From DASPWV01 sp046726375 (GTDB lineage Bacteria > Acidobacteriota > Vicinamibacteria > Vicinamibacterales > UBA2999): 64,000 nt of DNA. Below, piece after piece: positions 40,773 through 50,299 of the stretch. The notes under the pieces are model-generated. The model saw only the letters and a program-made list of their open reading frames with translations, was not told where the DNA came from and did no database searches. The first letter of the stretch is position 1. Each line of letters starts with the position of its first letter. The stretch spans positions 48,440 to 112,439 of the forward strand of contig JBKPAJ010000062.1 of NCBI GenBank assembly GCA_046726375.1, read 5' to 3'. The translations under genes were made by a program, and so were the position numbers.

Positions 40773-40878
40773 CGTACGTAGTGCGGAGCTTTAGCTCCGC
40801 GAGGTCGCGACGTGCGTAGCGCAGACCCTTAGGTCCGCGAACCCGATACGTACGTAGCGTGGACGTTCAGGTCCGCGC
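40773..40878. repeat. cluster of three REP-like palindromes
   Basis: Three copies of the GTAGCGCGGACCTNNAGGTC-CGCG family occur at 40773-40802, 40814-40840 and 40849-40878, each able to form a hairpin; the first and third are preceded by CGTACGTA. They lie between the lipoprotein gene and the convergent DinB gene and could terminate both transcripts. Confidence 0.8.
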
Positions 40879-40911
40879 CGCGTGAGGATCTGGGTGAGGT
40901 GGCATCTGCGG

Positions 40912-41397
40912 TCAGGGCCACTGCGCCGCAGCCTTGCCCTTCCACAACCACAGGATGTAATCGGTCAGCGGCGGCTCGCCGCCGAGCTCGCGCAGACGCG
41001 TCGCGTTCTGCCCGCGATGATAGTGGCTGTGCATGGCCACCTGCAGCAACGCCTGACCGGTCGAAATCTCGAGCGGCGGATCCTTGAACCACGGAATGCG
41101 AATCGAACGGTCGATGCCGCTGTCGTCCAACGCATCCAGAAATTCGATCACGTTGGCGTGGTAAGACTGCGCCTCTTTTTTAAGGTCGCAGGGATCGGGG
41201 TAGTCATCGCAATTCGTGAAGTGCGGCGCGATGCCTTGTGCGATGGCGAGAAACGCCTGCTGCACGAGATGAATGTGATGCAATCGCTGCCAGAGCGCTT
41301 TGTCACGAAGCGCGCCCGGATGACGCTCCAACGCGCGCCAGAGCTCCGCATCCGCCCACTCCTGATGGCGATAGAGATCGATCAATATCTCGCGCAT
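40912..41397 (-). CDS. DinB-family protein
   Basis: The 161-residue four-helix-bundle protein carries the DinB metal ligands: His in LHHIHLVQQAFL, and His residues in AMHSHYHRGQNATRLREL. The family includes metal-dependent thiol transferases (bacillithiol, mycothiol) and many proteins of unknown activity. It starts five bases after the stop of the ADOP permease on the same strand, so they are probably co-transcribed. Confidence 0.9.
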   Translation of the reverse strand: MREILIDLYRHQEWADAELWRALERHPGALRDKALWQRLHHIHLVQQAFLAIAQGIAPHFTNCDDYPDPCDLKKEAQSYHANVIEFLDALDDSGIDRSIRIPWFKDPPLEISTGQALLQVAMHSHYHRGQNATRLRELGGEPPLTDYILWLWKGKAAAQWP

Positions 41398-41402
41398 AAG
41401 CC

Positions 41403-43880
41403 CTATTCAGTCAGAGCGATGACGGGATCGGTTTTTGCCGCACGGCGAGCCGGCACGAGACACGCGACCAGCGCGACGCCGAGCAGCATGGTGGCAACGA
41501 TCGCCACCACTCGCGGATCCATCGCGCCAGTTTCGTACAGTTGCGATTGCAGTGTCTGGCGAAGCGCAAACGCGCCGGCGAGCCCTACGAGCGTACCCGC
41601 GACTACGATTATTGCCCCTTCGCGCAACACCATGCGGAAGATGCTGCTGCTTTCGGCCCCGAGCGCCATGCGAATCCCGATTTCGCGCCGCCGCTGCGAG
41701 ACCTGGTATGCCAGCACGCCGTAGATGCCAATCGCCGCGAGAAACAACGCCACGGCGGCAAAGCTCACGGCCAGAATCATGGGTGTGCGACGGTCCATCA
41801 GCCACTGATCGACCCGCTCCTCCATCGTCCGCACGCCGTAGAACGGCAACTCCGGATCGATTGCCGCAATCTCGCGTCGCACAGCGCTCGTCACCGAAGC
41901 CGGATCCTGGGCGCTCCGGACGGCAAGCCCGAACGATCGCGCGCCCGCTTGGCGAAGCGGGAAGTAATACGTGCCGACGCGTTTGAATTCGGCGCGATCC
42001 ACCAGCCCCGCAAGACGGACGTCTTCCACCACTCCCACCACCGTGTACCATTGGTCCCGCGGCGGCGCAGCCATGATGTTCTTGACGTCGCTCGGCTGAT
42101 ACATGTGTTTGCCGATGGGATCCTGCCCCGCCCAGAACTTGTTTGCGAGACGCTCGTCCACGATGATCACACGCGCGGCACCCTCTTGATCTGCAACCGT
42201 GAAATAACGGCCGCGCAGCAACCGTGTGTGCATCGCCTCGAAGTAGCCTTCGCTCACCACCACCTGGCTCGGCGAGATGAGCGACTCGCCGGGCGCCATT
42301 TGATAGCCCTCGGCGAGAATGACTGAATCGCTGTAGTTCCCGCTCATCGGCAGTGTCGTCGAGAAGCCGGCCGCCTGCACGCCTGGCAACGCGCGCACCC
42401 GTTCGAGCATTCGATTGACGGTTGTCCGCACGGCGCCGTTGTCCTTGTAACGTGCCGTTGGCAACGCGACGTTGCCCGTCAACACGTGCTCCGCCGCGAA
42501 TCCGGGATTGACCGCCAGCACGCGCTGGAAGCTGGAGAGCAAAACACCGGCACCGACAAGCAGCATGAGTGCAAACGCAACCTGACTTCCAACCAGGAGC
42601 CGCCGCACGACACGTGCGCTCCGCGAGGCAGTGCCCGAGCGCCCCTCCTCGCGAACGACTTGCGCGAGGTTCGTCCGCCGGATGGCGACCACCGGGAAGA
42701 GACCTACAACGATGCCGACCGCGAGTACGAGCCCGAAGCTGAACACTAGCGCCGGCACATCGAGGGCAATTTCACCTCCTCGCGGCAACTCATCGAAGCC
42801 AAGCAGCGTGACGGCCGTGAGTGCCCACCGCCCGAGAGCAATGCCGAGCGCGCCGCCAACGACGGCCAATACCACGGTTTCGGTAAGCATTTGGCGCGAC
42901 AGACGCTGTGTGCTTGCGCCCAGCGCGTGACGCGTTGCCATCTCCCGCAATCGCGTTGTCGCTCGCACCGACACCAGGTTCGCCACGTTGACGCATCCAA
43001 TGACGAGGACAAATAACGCGCCGCCCCAGAGGAGATAGAGCGTGCGACGCGTGCTTTCGACGAGATCGTCTTGAAAGCCTTTGACTTGCGTGTTGAATCC
43101 AGCGTTGATCAGAATCTGCTTCAGCTCGGGTAGCCGCTCGAGATTCCGCGCGTTGATCGCGTTGACCTGTGCTTGCGCCTGCTCGAGTGTGGCACCCGGA
43201 CGAAGCCGGCCGATCTGCTGCCAGTTGTTACTGTGGCGTTGCTCGTCAGATCGTTGTTCCGGCGTGAACGCCGCCGGCGTCCATAGTTCGATGTCTGGAT
43301 CGATGAAACGCCAGCCCTGTGGCATCACTCCAATGACCGCGAAGGGGTTGCCGTTGATGCGCAGATACTTGCCAATCGCATCGTCGCGTCCGCCGAACAC
43401 GCGTTGCCACAGGCCGTAACTCAGGATGACTTTTCGCTCCTTGCCGACCTCGGCATCGTCCTCGGTGAAAGTGCGGCCGCGCAAAGCTCCGGCTCCGAGC
43501 AACCGGAAGAAAGAAGGTGTCACCGGCATGCTCGAGATGCGTTGCGCGTCGCCTTGCCCTTGTCCGCCCACTGTGACCCCAGCGGTGCGGTACATCGCGA
43601 TCTCCTCAAACGCTGAGGCGTCGCGCAACCGGTCGTAATAATCGGGCACACCATTGGACGCGCGTTGAACACCTGCACCGGGGTAAGCATTGAAGATCGT
43701 CAGGATTCGACCGGGGTCCGCAAACGGTAGCGGCTTGAGCAGAACCGAGTTGACGATGGCGAAAATCGCAGTGTTTGCAGCCACGCACAGCGCCAGCGTC
43801 GCGGCTGTCGTCAGAGTGAAAATGCGATCTTTGAAGAGGAGGCGCACGGCGAAGCGAAGGTCCTGGAACAACCGATCCAT
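41403..43880 (-). CDS. ADOP-type MacB/FtsX ABC-transporter permease
   Basis: The 825-residue permease has the acidobacterial duplicated-permease layout: N-terminus DRLFQDLRFAVRLLFKDRIF, a first helix (TLTTAATLALCVAANTAIFA), a MacB-like periplasmic domain, three helices around 280-400, a second periplasmic domain and three final helices ending in the FtsX core (AIGIYGVLAYQVSQRRREIGIRMALGA). No ATPase gene is adjacent, as is common for ADOP permeases. It probably works in mechanotransmission at the inner membrane or in exporting an unknown substrate. Confidence 0.92.
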   Translation of the reverse strand: MDRLFQDLRFAVRLLFKDRIFTLTTAATLALCVAANTAIFAIVNSVLLKPLPFADPGRILTIFNAYPGAGVQRASNGVPDYYDRLRDASAFEEIAMYRTAGVTVGGQGQGDAQRISSMPVTPSFFRLLGAGALRGRTFTEDDAEVGKERKVILSYGLWQRVFGGRDDAIGKYLRINGNPFAVIGVMPQGWRFIDPDIELWTPAAFTPEQRSDEQRHSNNWQQIGRLRPGATLEQAQAQVNAINARNLERLPELKQILINAGFNTQVKGFQDDLVESTRRTLYLLWGGALFVLVIGCVNVANLVSVRATTRLREMATRHALGASTQRLSRQMLTETVVLAVVGGALGIALGRWALTAVTLLGFDELPRGGEIALDVPALVFSFGLVLAVGIVVGLFPVVAIRRTNLAQVVREEGRSGTASRSARVVRRLLVGSQVAFALMLLVGAGVLLSSFQRVLAVNPGFAAEHVLTGNVALPTARYKDNGAVRTTVNRMLERVRALPGVQAAGFSTTLPMSGNYSDSVILAEGYQMAPGESLISPSQVVVSEGYFEAMHTRLLRGRYFTVADQEGAARVIIVDERLANKFWAGQDPIGKHMYQPSDVKNIMAAPPRDQWYTVVGVVEDVRLAGLVDRAEFKRVGTYYFPLRQAGARSFGLAVRSAQDPASVTSAVRREIAAIDPELPFYGVRTMEERVDQWLMDRRTPMILAVSFAAVALFLAAIGIYGVLAYQVSQRRREIGIRMALGAESSSIFRMVLREGAIIVVAGTLVGLAGAFALRQTLQSQLYETGAMDPRVVAIVATMLLGVALVACLVPARRAAKTDPVIALTE

Positions 43881-44139
43881 ACGAGGAGGTTACGACACCT
43901 GCGCTGGAGCGGTTCCTCTTCGCATTGATCTCCGCCCTGCCCCATGTACGCGCGCGTGACCCGGTTTCTCGTGGCGATTGATCCACGCGGCGGCGTTATG
44001 CAAGCCCATCAGTGCGCACAATCAGTGACGCTCCGTGGACCAGGGCTTTGAACAGCCCGCAGGAGCCGTACTGCAAAATGGGTAGCGGTACGATCGGGTT
44101 GGGCCCCCACGTAAAAAACGTGCTACCTGGACACGCGTG
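43881..44139. other. divergent intergenic region
   Basis: The 259-bp gap between the permease and PEP carboxylase starts should hold both promoters. A short palindrome ACGTAAAAAACGT lies just before the PEP carboxylase start. No gene is evident. Confidence 0.4.
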
Positions 44140-46797
44140 ATGAGTCGTCAGCAAACCGACCCACACAAAGGACTTCGCGACGACGTCCGGTTGCTCGGTG
44201 AACTGCTGGGTGAGACACTCCGCGCGCGCGGGGGCGACGCGCTGTTCGAAACGGTCGAGCGGGTACGACAGTTCTCGAAGGAAGCCCGCGCCGGCAGCGA
44301 TCAAGATTTCGACGTGTTGGCCACCGAATTGTCACAGCTCACCGTGGACACGGCTGTGCCGGTGGCCAGGGCGTTCGCTCACTTTTTGAACCTGGCGAAT
44401 ATTGCCGAGCAGCATCACCGTATCCGGAGACGACGGGAGTATCAGCGCGATCCGTCGGCGCGGCCGCAAAGGGGCTCTTGCGCCGACAGCTTCACCAGAT
44501 TAATCAGCAACGGCGTCACGCCCGATCAGCTGTACGACGCTGTCTGTTCGCTCTCTATTGAACTTGTGCTCACCGCGCACCCGACCGAAATCGCGCGTCG
44601 CACGCTGGTCCACAAATACAACCGGATCGCCGCGATGCTGGTGACGCATGATCGCACCGATCTCACGCCGCCGGAGCAGGAGGAGCTCACCGCGTCGCTC
44701 CGCCGTGAGATCGAAACCGCCTGGGCCACGAACGACGTCCGCGATGAACGCCCAACGCCGCTCGACGAGGTCCGCAGCGGTCTCGTGCTGTTCGAGCAAA
44801 GCCTGTGGGACGCACTGCCACGCTATTTCCGCGAAGTCGACCGCGCCCTTCTCGCCACCACCGGCCGCAGGCTTCCGCTCGACGTCACGCCTACCCGCTT
44901 TGGCTCGTGGATTGGCGGAGATCGCGACGGCAATCCGAGCGTCACGCCCGAGGTGACGCGCGGCGCGTGTCTTCTCGCGCGATGGGTGGCCGCCGATCTT
45001 TACTTCAGCGAAATTGACGCGCTGCGCGACGAGCTCTCGCTCGCCTACGCCAGCGACGAACTGCGTGCGCGAGTCGGCGATGCACCGGAGCCGTATCGCG
45101 AGTTGTTGCGCAGCGTCCGAACAGGCCTGGCGACAACGCGCGAATGGATTGAAACGTCCCTCCGCGACGACAGCGACGCGCCACCGGGTCCCGGTGTCTA
45201 TCTGGATGGCGGCGAACTAATCGACACGTTGCGTCTCTGCCAGCGATCGCTCGAGCAAACCGGTCACACGATCATCGCCGAAGGCCGCCTCACCGACATT
45301 CTTCGCCGCCTGATCACGTTTGATCTCACGCTCGCGCGCCTGGACGTCCGCCAGGACGCGGCGCGCCATACCGAAACGTTGACGGGACTCACCGCCGCAC
45401 ACGATCTGGGTTCGTACGACGACTGGGACGAATCGAAACGGGTCGAGTTCCTACTGCAGCAACTCTCCGCGAGCGAGCCGATCGCGCTCGACCGCGTAAA
45501 GGCGACGCCCGAAGTTCACGACGTGATCGAGACGTTTCGCATGATTGCGCGCATCCCGCGCGGATCCCTCGGCGCCTACGTCATCACGATGGCGGCAGCC
45601 CCATCGGATGTGCTGGCAGTCATGCTCCTGCAACGGCTCGCCAACGTTCGCGAGCCGCTGCGTGTGGTGCCGCTCTTTGAAACGTCGCGCGATTTGCAGC
45701 ATGCGGGCGCCACGCTCGATGCGCTGCTCGACATCGCCTGGTATCGCGAACGAATTGGCGGCCGGCAGGAAGTGATGATCGGCTATTCGGATTCCGCGAA
45801 GGATGTGGGGCGCCTGACCGCCGGATGGGATCTTTATCGCGCCCAGGAAGCTATCGTGGCCACCTGTCGCGCGCACGATGTCGCGGTGACGCTGTTTCAC
45901 GGCCGCGGCGGCAGCGTCGGCCGCGGCGGCGGCCCCACGCACATGGCGATTCAGGCCCAGCCGCCAGGTTCGATCGACGGGACGCTGCGAGTGACCGAAC
46001 AGGGCGAGATGCTGCAGGCGTTGTTCGGCCTGCCCGACATCGCGCTACGCACGCTCGAGATTTACACGACCGGCACATTGGAGGCGTGGCTCGTTCCTGG
46101 TTCGCCGCCCGCGAAGGAATGGCGCGCGTGTATGGACCGTTTGGCGGCCGACGCGAAGCGCGCCTATCGCCGCATCGTGTACGAAACGCCCGTGTTTCTC
46201 GATTACTTCCATACCTCCACACCGGCGCCTGAACTCGCCGAGTTGAACATCGGCAGCCGTCCCGCACGGCGAAAACGTGACGGAGGCGTGGCAAACTTGC
46301 GTGCCATTCCGTGGCAGTTCGCCTGGACCCAGACGCGGCTTCTCCTCGGCGCGTGGCTCGGCGTCGAGGAAGCGCTCGAATGTGCCATCGCGGGCGGGGA
46401 ACTCGACCACTTACGACGCATGTATCGCGATTGGCCGCACTTTCATTCCTCGATCGGTCTCATCGAGATGGTGCTCGCGAAGGCTGACGCCCGCATCGCG
46501 GCCGTCTACGATCATCAGCTCGTACCGGCGGCGCTTCGCCCCATCGGCGCCGATCTGCGCGAGCGTCTTGGCCGTGCCATCGACGGCGTGCTGAAAATCA
46601 CGGGCGAATCGGAGCTGCTCGCGTCAAATCCGGTTCTTCGCCGATCGATCGACGTGCGCAATCCATATGTCGACCCCATCAACCTCGTCCAGGTCGAGCT
46701 GCTCCGTCGCTTGCGCCAGCGTCCGGATCCGCGCCTGCGCCGGGCGTTTGACGTGACGGTAAATGGCATTGCCGCCGGTATGCGTAATACGGGCTAA
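44140..46797 (+). CDS. ppc: phosphoenolpyruvate carboxylase
   Basis: The full-length 885-residue enzyme converts PEP and bicarbonate to oxaloacetate. All signature blocks are present in order: VLTAHPTEIARRTLVHK (catalytic His), GGDRDGNPSVTPEVTR, RLDVRQDAARHTETL, MIGYSDSAKDVGRLTAGW, FHGRGGSVGRGGGPTH with the second catalytic His region, RAIPWQFAWTQTR and the C-terminal GIAAGMRNTG. ATG 44140 is used; GTG 44137 is one codon earlier. It is the only gene of central metabolism here apart from the liu operon. Confidence 0.97.
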   Translation: MSRQQTDPHKGLRDDVRLLGELLGETLRARGGDALFETVERVRQFSKEARAGSDQDFDVLATELSQLTVDTAVPVARAFAHFLNLANIAEQHHRIRRRREYQRDPSARPQRGSCADSFTRLISNGVTPDQLYDAVCSLSIELVLTAHPTEIARRTLVHKYNRIAAMLVTHDRTDLTPPEQEELTASLRREIETAWATNDVRDERPTPLDEVRSGLVLFEQSLWDALPRYFREVDRALLATTGRRLPLDVTPTRFGSWIGGDRDGNPSVTPEVTRGACLLARWVAADLYFSEIDALRDELSLAYASDELRARVGDAPEPYRELLRSVRTGLATTREWIETSLRDDSDAPPGPGVYLDGGELIDTLRLCQRSLEQTGHTIIAEGRLTDILRRLITFDLTLARLDVRQDAARHTETLTGLTAAHDLGSYDDWDESKRVEFLLQQLSASEPIALDRVKATPEVHDVIETFRMIARIPRGSLGAYVITMAAAPSDVLAVMLLQRLANVREPLRVVPLFETSRDLQHAGATLDALLDIAWYRERIGGRQEVMIGYSDSAKDVGRLTAGWDLYRAQEAIVATCRAHDVAVTLFHGRGGSVGRGGGPTHMAIQAQPPGSIDGTLRVTEQGEMLQALFGLPDIALRTLEIYTTGTLEAWLVPGSPPAKEWRACMDRLAADAKRAYRRIVYETPVFLDYFHTSTPAPELAELNIGSRPARRKRDGGVANLRAIPWQFAWTQTRLLLGAWLGVEEALECAIAGGELDHLRRMYRDWPHFHSSIGLIEMVLAKADARIAAVYDHQLVPAALRPIGADLRERLGRAIDGVLKITGESELLASNPVLRRSIDVRNPYVDPINLVQVELLRRLRQRPDPRLRRAFDVTVNGIAAGMRNTG

Positions 46798-46826
46798 CGG
46801 TTACAATGCCCAACCCGAGGTACACG

Positions 46827-47726
46827 ATGGAACGACGAGCTGCGAACGACTTCCCGCAGGAACTGCTCAATCTGTTCGACAAATACGTGCACGGCGACAT
46901 CGACCGCCGCGGATTTCTCGATCGCGCCGGCAAATTTGCCGTGGGCGGCACCACGGCCGCGATGCTCCTGGATGCGCTCAATCCCAAGTTTGCGGAGGCG
47001 CAGCAGGTTCCCAAGGACGACAAACGCCTGAAGACGGAGTCTGTCGAATACGCCTCGCCGAACGGCACCGGCAAGATGCGGGGGTACCTTGCGCGACCGG
47101 CCAGCGCGGAAGGCAAGAAGCTGCCATCGATCCTCGTCATCCACGAAAACCGCGGGCTCAATCCGCACATCGAAGACATCGCCCGCCGGCTGGCGCTCGA
47201 AGGCTTCATGGCGTTTGCGCCCGACGCGCTGACGCCGCTGGGCGGCTATCCAGGCGACGAGGACAAAGCGCGCGAACTGTTCCCCAAGCTCGACCAGGCC
47301 AAGACACGTGAGGACTTCGTCAACGCCGCGATGTATCTGAAGAACCGGCCGGATTCGAGCGGCAAGATGGGTGCAGTCGGCTTCTGCTACGGCGGTGGCA
47401 TTGTCAACATGCTCGCGGCACGTCTCGGCGCCGACCTCTCAGCCGGCGTCCCGTTCTATGGCAACCAGGTGCCGGCGGAGGAAGCGGCGAAGATCAAGGC
47501 GCCGCTGCTGCTGCAGTATGCCGGGACCGACGAACGCATCAACGCTGGCATCCCTGCCTACGAAGCCGCGCTCAAGGCCAACAAGGTGCCCTATCAGGTG
47601 TACGTCTACGATGGCACGCAGCACGGGTTCAACAACGACACCACACCGCGGTATGACGAAAAGTCGGCAAAGCTTGCCTGGTCGCGGACGGTGGAGTTCT
47701 TTAAGAAGCACCTCGCCGCCACTTAG
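46827..47726 (+). CDS. exported dienelactone hydrolase-family protein
   Basis: The 299-residue alpha/beta-hydrolase has a twin-arginine signal set back from the start (DRRGFLDRAGKFAVGGTTAA). Nucleophile Cys in GAVGFCYGGG, Asp in AGTDERIN and His in GTQHGFNND form the Cys-Asp-His triad of dienelactone hydrolases. YghX-like relatives act on unknown esters. The start is ATG 46827 because GAGG sits six bases upstream; ATG 46806 is the alternative. It follows PEP carboxylase closely on the same strand but has its own ribosome-binding site. Confidence 0.9.
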   Translation: MERRAANDFPQELLNLFDKYVHGDIDRRGFLDRAGKFAVGGTTAAMLLDALNPKFAEAQQVPKDDKRLKTESVEYASPNGTGKMRGYLARPASAEGKKLPSILVIHENRGLNPHIEDIARRLALEGFMAFAPDALTPLGGYPGDEDKARELFPKLDQAKTREDFVNAAMYLKNRPDSSGKMGAVGFCYGGGIVNMLAARLGADLSAGVPFYGNQVPAEEAAKIKAPLLLQYAGTDERINAGIPAYEAALKANKVPYQVYVYDGTQHGFNNDTTPRYDEKSAKLAWSRTVEFFKKHLAAT

Positions 47727-47762
47727 CGGAGCGGCGGCTGCACACACGCAGGCGCGCGGCAC

Positions 47763-47885
47763 GGAGAATGAAGAACGAAGAACGACGCGGTCGATGGTCG
47801 CCAGTCAACGGTCGTCGCTCGTCGGCCATCAGCTTTCAGCTTTCGGCTCTTCGTTCTTAGTTCTTCGTTCTTAGTTCTCAGTTCG
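47763..47885. repeat. short-period repeat array (GAATGAAGAACGAAGAACG / TTCTTAGTTC)
   Basis: The first part is purine-rich (GAATGAAGAACGAAGAACGACG), the middle has GTCGATGGTCGCCAGTCAACG units and the last part is TTCGTTCTTAGTTCTTCG. The outer parts are complementary, so the 120-bp region can form a long imperfect stem. It lies between convergent genes and reaches the stop of the ThDP enzyme. Confidence 0.8.
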
Positions 47886-49532
47886 CTCCGCGACGCTCGG
47901 TGATCGCCAGGCGGAGTTCTGCTTGCGATACTCCGCCGGATCGACAATGGCATCGATGACGACCGGCCGATCAACCGTCAACCCTTCGCGTACTGCCGCA
48001 TCCAATTCCGCCATCGTCGACGCGCGGCGCGACCATGCGCCGAAGCCCCGCGCGATCGCGGCGAAGTCCACGGGACCGTGATCGACGCCGTACGGCGGAT
48101 GACCGCGATTCTGCTGCGAGACGTGAATCAGGCTCAGGCTGCTGTCGTTGTACACGACAGTCATGAACTGGAGGCGCTCGCGGACGCAGGTTTCGATCTC
48201 GGCGCACGTCATCCCAAATCCGCCGTCGCCGATGGCGCATAGCACGGGACGATCGGGAAACGCGAGGCGTGCCGCCATTGCGGCCGGCAGGCTATAGCTC
48301 ATCGCTGACAGCCCGTTCGATTCAAAAAACGTCAGCGGTTCATATGTCGTCCACGCCTGGCTGGTGATCGATTTGATGGCGCCGACATCGGTCGTGAAAA
48401 CCGTGTCGCGCGGCATCAGCTCCCGCAGCCGGCGCGTCAATTCGTAGCCAGACAGACCTTGCAAGGTTGTCGATGGTTTGAGCACGTCCACAAGGTCGCA
48501 CCGGAACTGTTCGAGCTCACCAGATGTCCACGCGTAGGGCCCAAACGATCGCATCAGCAAAGCGGTGAGCGAAGACTCGATGTCGCCGACCGCCTCGGCA
48601 TACGGCCGATAGGCATCACAGGCAATCGACACCGGCCCGATCGACACCAGCTTCATCGTGTGATGCCACAGCTTGTCTGACTCCACCGGTTCGAACCCCA
48701 CGCCGACGATGAGATCGGCGCGGCTGAAGAGATCGACGATCACTCCATCGGCGGCCACGCCCGCGCACACACCGTAGAAGAGCGGATGGTCCTCGGCAAT
48801 CACGCCCTTGGCCTTGGGCGTCACGAACACCGGCGCGCCAACACGCTCGGCGAAGGCGCGAATCACCCGCGCCTGAACGCGCGGATCGAGATCGAGGCCC
48901 AGCACGACGACAGGCCGTTTGGCGCCGGCTATTTTGTCCGCGACGCCGCGCAGTGCCGCAGGATCTGCCGGCGGCACAGGCGGCGGCTCGATCTCGATTG
49001 AGGAAGCGTCAAGGGTCGCGTCTTCCGGGCTGCGCGCGATGTCGCTCGGCAACGCGATGTGCACGGGCCCCATTCGCGGGGCCATGCTGGCCGCGAGCGC
49101 CCGGCGCACTTTCGCCGTTGTATCTCTTCCATCGAGCGTGATCGCAAGTTTCGTAAAAGGACGGTAAATCGCGTTGAGGTCGAGATTCTGATGGGTCGCG
49201 ATCGGCTCGGCACCCTTGGCCATCGCCGCGGTGATGGCCACAACCGGCGAGCGATCGAGAAACGCGTTGGCGACGCCGAGAGTCATGTTGACTGCGCCCG
49301 GCCCGAGCGTGGACACACACACGCCGGGACGGCGTGCGATTTGGCCGCTCACGTCGGCGGCAAACGCGGCTGCGGCTTCGTGGCGCGTCAAGATGAACTC
49401 GATGCCCTCGGCTTTCGCCGCGTGAATGAATTCCAGAACCTCCCCACCAGGGAGACCGAACATACGCGTGATGCCGGCGTCGCGCAGCGCGCGCGCCAGC
49501 GCACGGGCACATGTGATGTCTGATGCGCTCAC
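47871..49532 (-). CDS. thiamine-diphosphate enzyme, acetolactate synthase-like
   Basis: The 553-residue protein has the three domains of the acetolactate synthase/benzoylformate decarboxylase family. The N-terminal catalytic Glu is in FILTRHEAAAAFAADV, after MFGLPGGEVLEF. The central domain includes KRPVVVLGLDLDPR. The C-terminal ThDP-binding motif runs from GDGGFGMTCAEIET to the Asn in VVYNDSSLSLI. Which 2-oxo acid it uses is unclear; no small regulatory subunit is adjacent. The methyltransferase gene upstream overlaps it by four bases. Confidence 0.9.
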   Translation of the reverse strand: MSASDITCARALARALRDAGITRMFGLPGGEVLEFIHAAKAEGIEFILTRHEAAAAFAADVSGQIARRPGVCVSTLGPGAVNMTLGVANAFLDRSPVVAITAAMAKGAEPIATHQNLDLNAIYRPFTKLAITLDGRDTTAKVRRALAASMAPRMGPVHIALPSDIARSPEDATLDASSIEIEPPPVPPADPAALRGVADKIAGAKRPVVVLGLDLDPRVQARVIRAFAERVGAPVFVTPKAKGVIAEDHPLFYGVCAGVAADGVIVDLFSRADLIVGVGFEPVESDKLWHHTMKLVSIGPVSIACDAYRPYAEAVGDIESSLTALLMRSFGPYAWTSGELEQFRCDLVDVLKPSTTLQGLSGYELTRRLRELMPRDTVFTTDVGAIKSITSQAWTTYEPLTFFESNGLSAMSYSLPAAMAARLAFPDRPVLCAIGDGGFGMTCAEIETCVRERLQFMTVVYNDSSLSLIHVSQQNRGHPPYGVDHGPVDFAAIARGFGAWSRRASTMAELDAAVREGLTVDRPVVIDAIVDPAEYRKQNSAWRSPSVAERTEN

Positions 49533-50191
49533 TGCTCGGAGATCGAGAACACGAGGACGTGTTGGCGTGGGAAATTTGGGTTCACAGTCGTCAACTTGAA
49601 GCCTTCGTGCTCGACTTCGAGCTTCGCTTGAGCAACCGTCATTTTGTGTGACGGAAGAATCGGGATGGTCGGATCTTCCCCTTTGTACTCGATCAGCACC
49701 AACCGTCCGCTCGGTTTGAGCGCTGTGCGGATGTGACCGAGCATCGTCTGTGGATCCGAAAGCTCGTGGTAGACGTCGACCATCAACGCCATATCGATCG
49801 CACCAGCGGGGAGTTTCGGATCCGCCGGCTCGCCGAGCACGAGTGTAACGTTGGTAATACGCTCCCGCTCGAGCCGCGCGCGCAACAGGTCCAGCATGCC
49901 GCGCTGAATGTCGTTGGCATAGACACGGCCCGAAGGTCCGACGAGGCGCGCGAGACGCTCGGTGAAGTAGCCGGAGCCTGCGCCGATGTCGGCCACGATC
50001 GAGCCGGGCGCGACCTGCAAGAACGCCAGCGCGCGCGACGGCGCCTCTTCGACTTCGCGTTCAGGACGATCGAGCCATGGCGCGCCGCCTACGCCCATCG
50101 GGCGCGCGTATTCGCGCCCGCTGATCGGATGAACGCCCGGCGCCTGCGACAACACAACGGCCGTGGCGAGAATAAGGAAACGCGTCAACAT
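49529..50191 (-). CDS. class I SAM-dependent methyltransferase with signal peptide
   Basis: The 220-residue protein begins with a Sec-type signal (MLTRFLILATAVVLSQAPG). A Rossmann methyltransferase domain follows: motif I VADIGAGSGYFTERLARLVG, an acidic strand end YANDIQ, then DMALMVDVYHELSDP and KPSGRLVLIEYKG. SAM is cytoplasmic, so an exported methyltransferase is odd; the helix may instead anchor it on the inside. It overlaps the ThDP enzyme gene by four bases. Confidence 0.88.
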   Translation of the reverse strand: MLTRFLILATAVVLSQAPGVHPISGREYARPMGVGGAPWLDRPEREVEEAPSRALAFLQVAPGSIVADIGAGSGYFTERLARLVGPSGRVYANDIQRGMLDLLRARLERERITNVTLVLGEPADPKLPAGAIDMALMVDVYHELSDPQTMLGHIRTALKPSGRLVLIEYKGEDPTIPILPSHKMTVAQAKLEVEHEGFKLTTVNPNFPRQHVLVFSISEQ

Positions 50192-50217
50192 TAGTTACCT
50201 GCCAGCCTACCTACCCG

Positions 50218-50294
50218 CGGACCGGCGAACGTAAGGAACCCGGAACCCCGGAACCCCGGAACCCCGCAACCTCGGAACCTCGGAACCTCGGAAC
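50218..50294. repeat. short-period repeat array (GGAACCCC/GGAACCTC family)
   Basis: Clean tandem copies: GGAACCCCGGAACCCC repeated, then CGGAACCTCGGAACC. It separates the methyltransferase start from the stop of the ABC-2 permease on the same strand. Confidence 0.85.
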
Positions 50295-50299
50295 TGACT

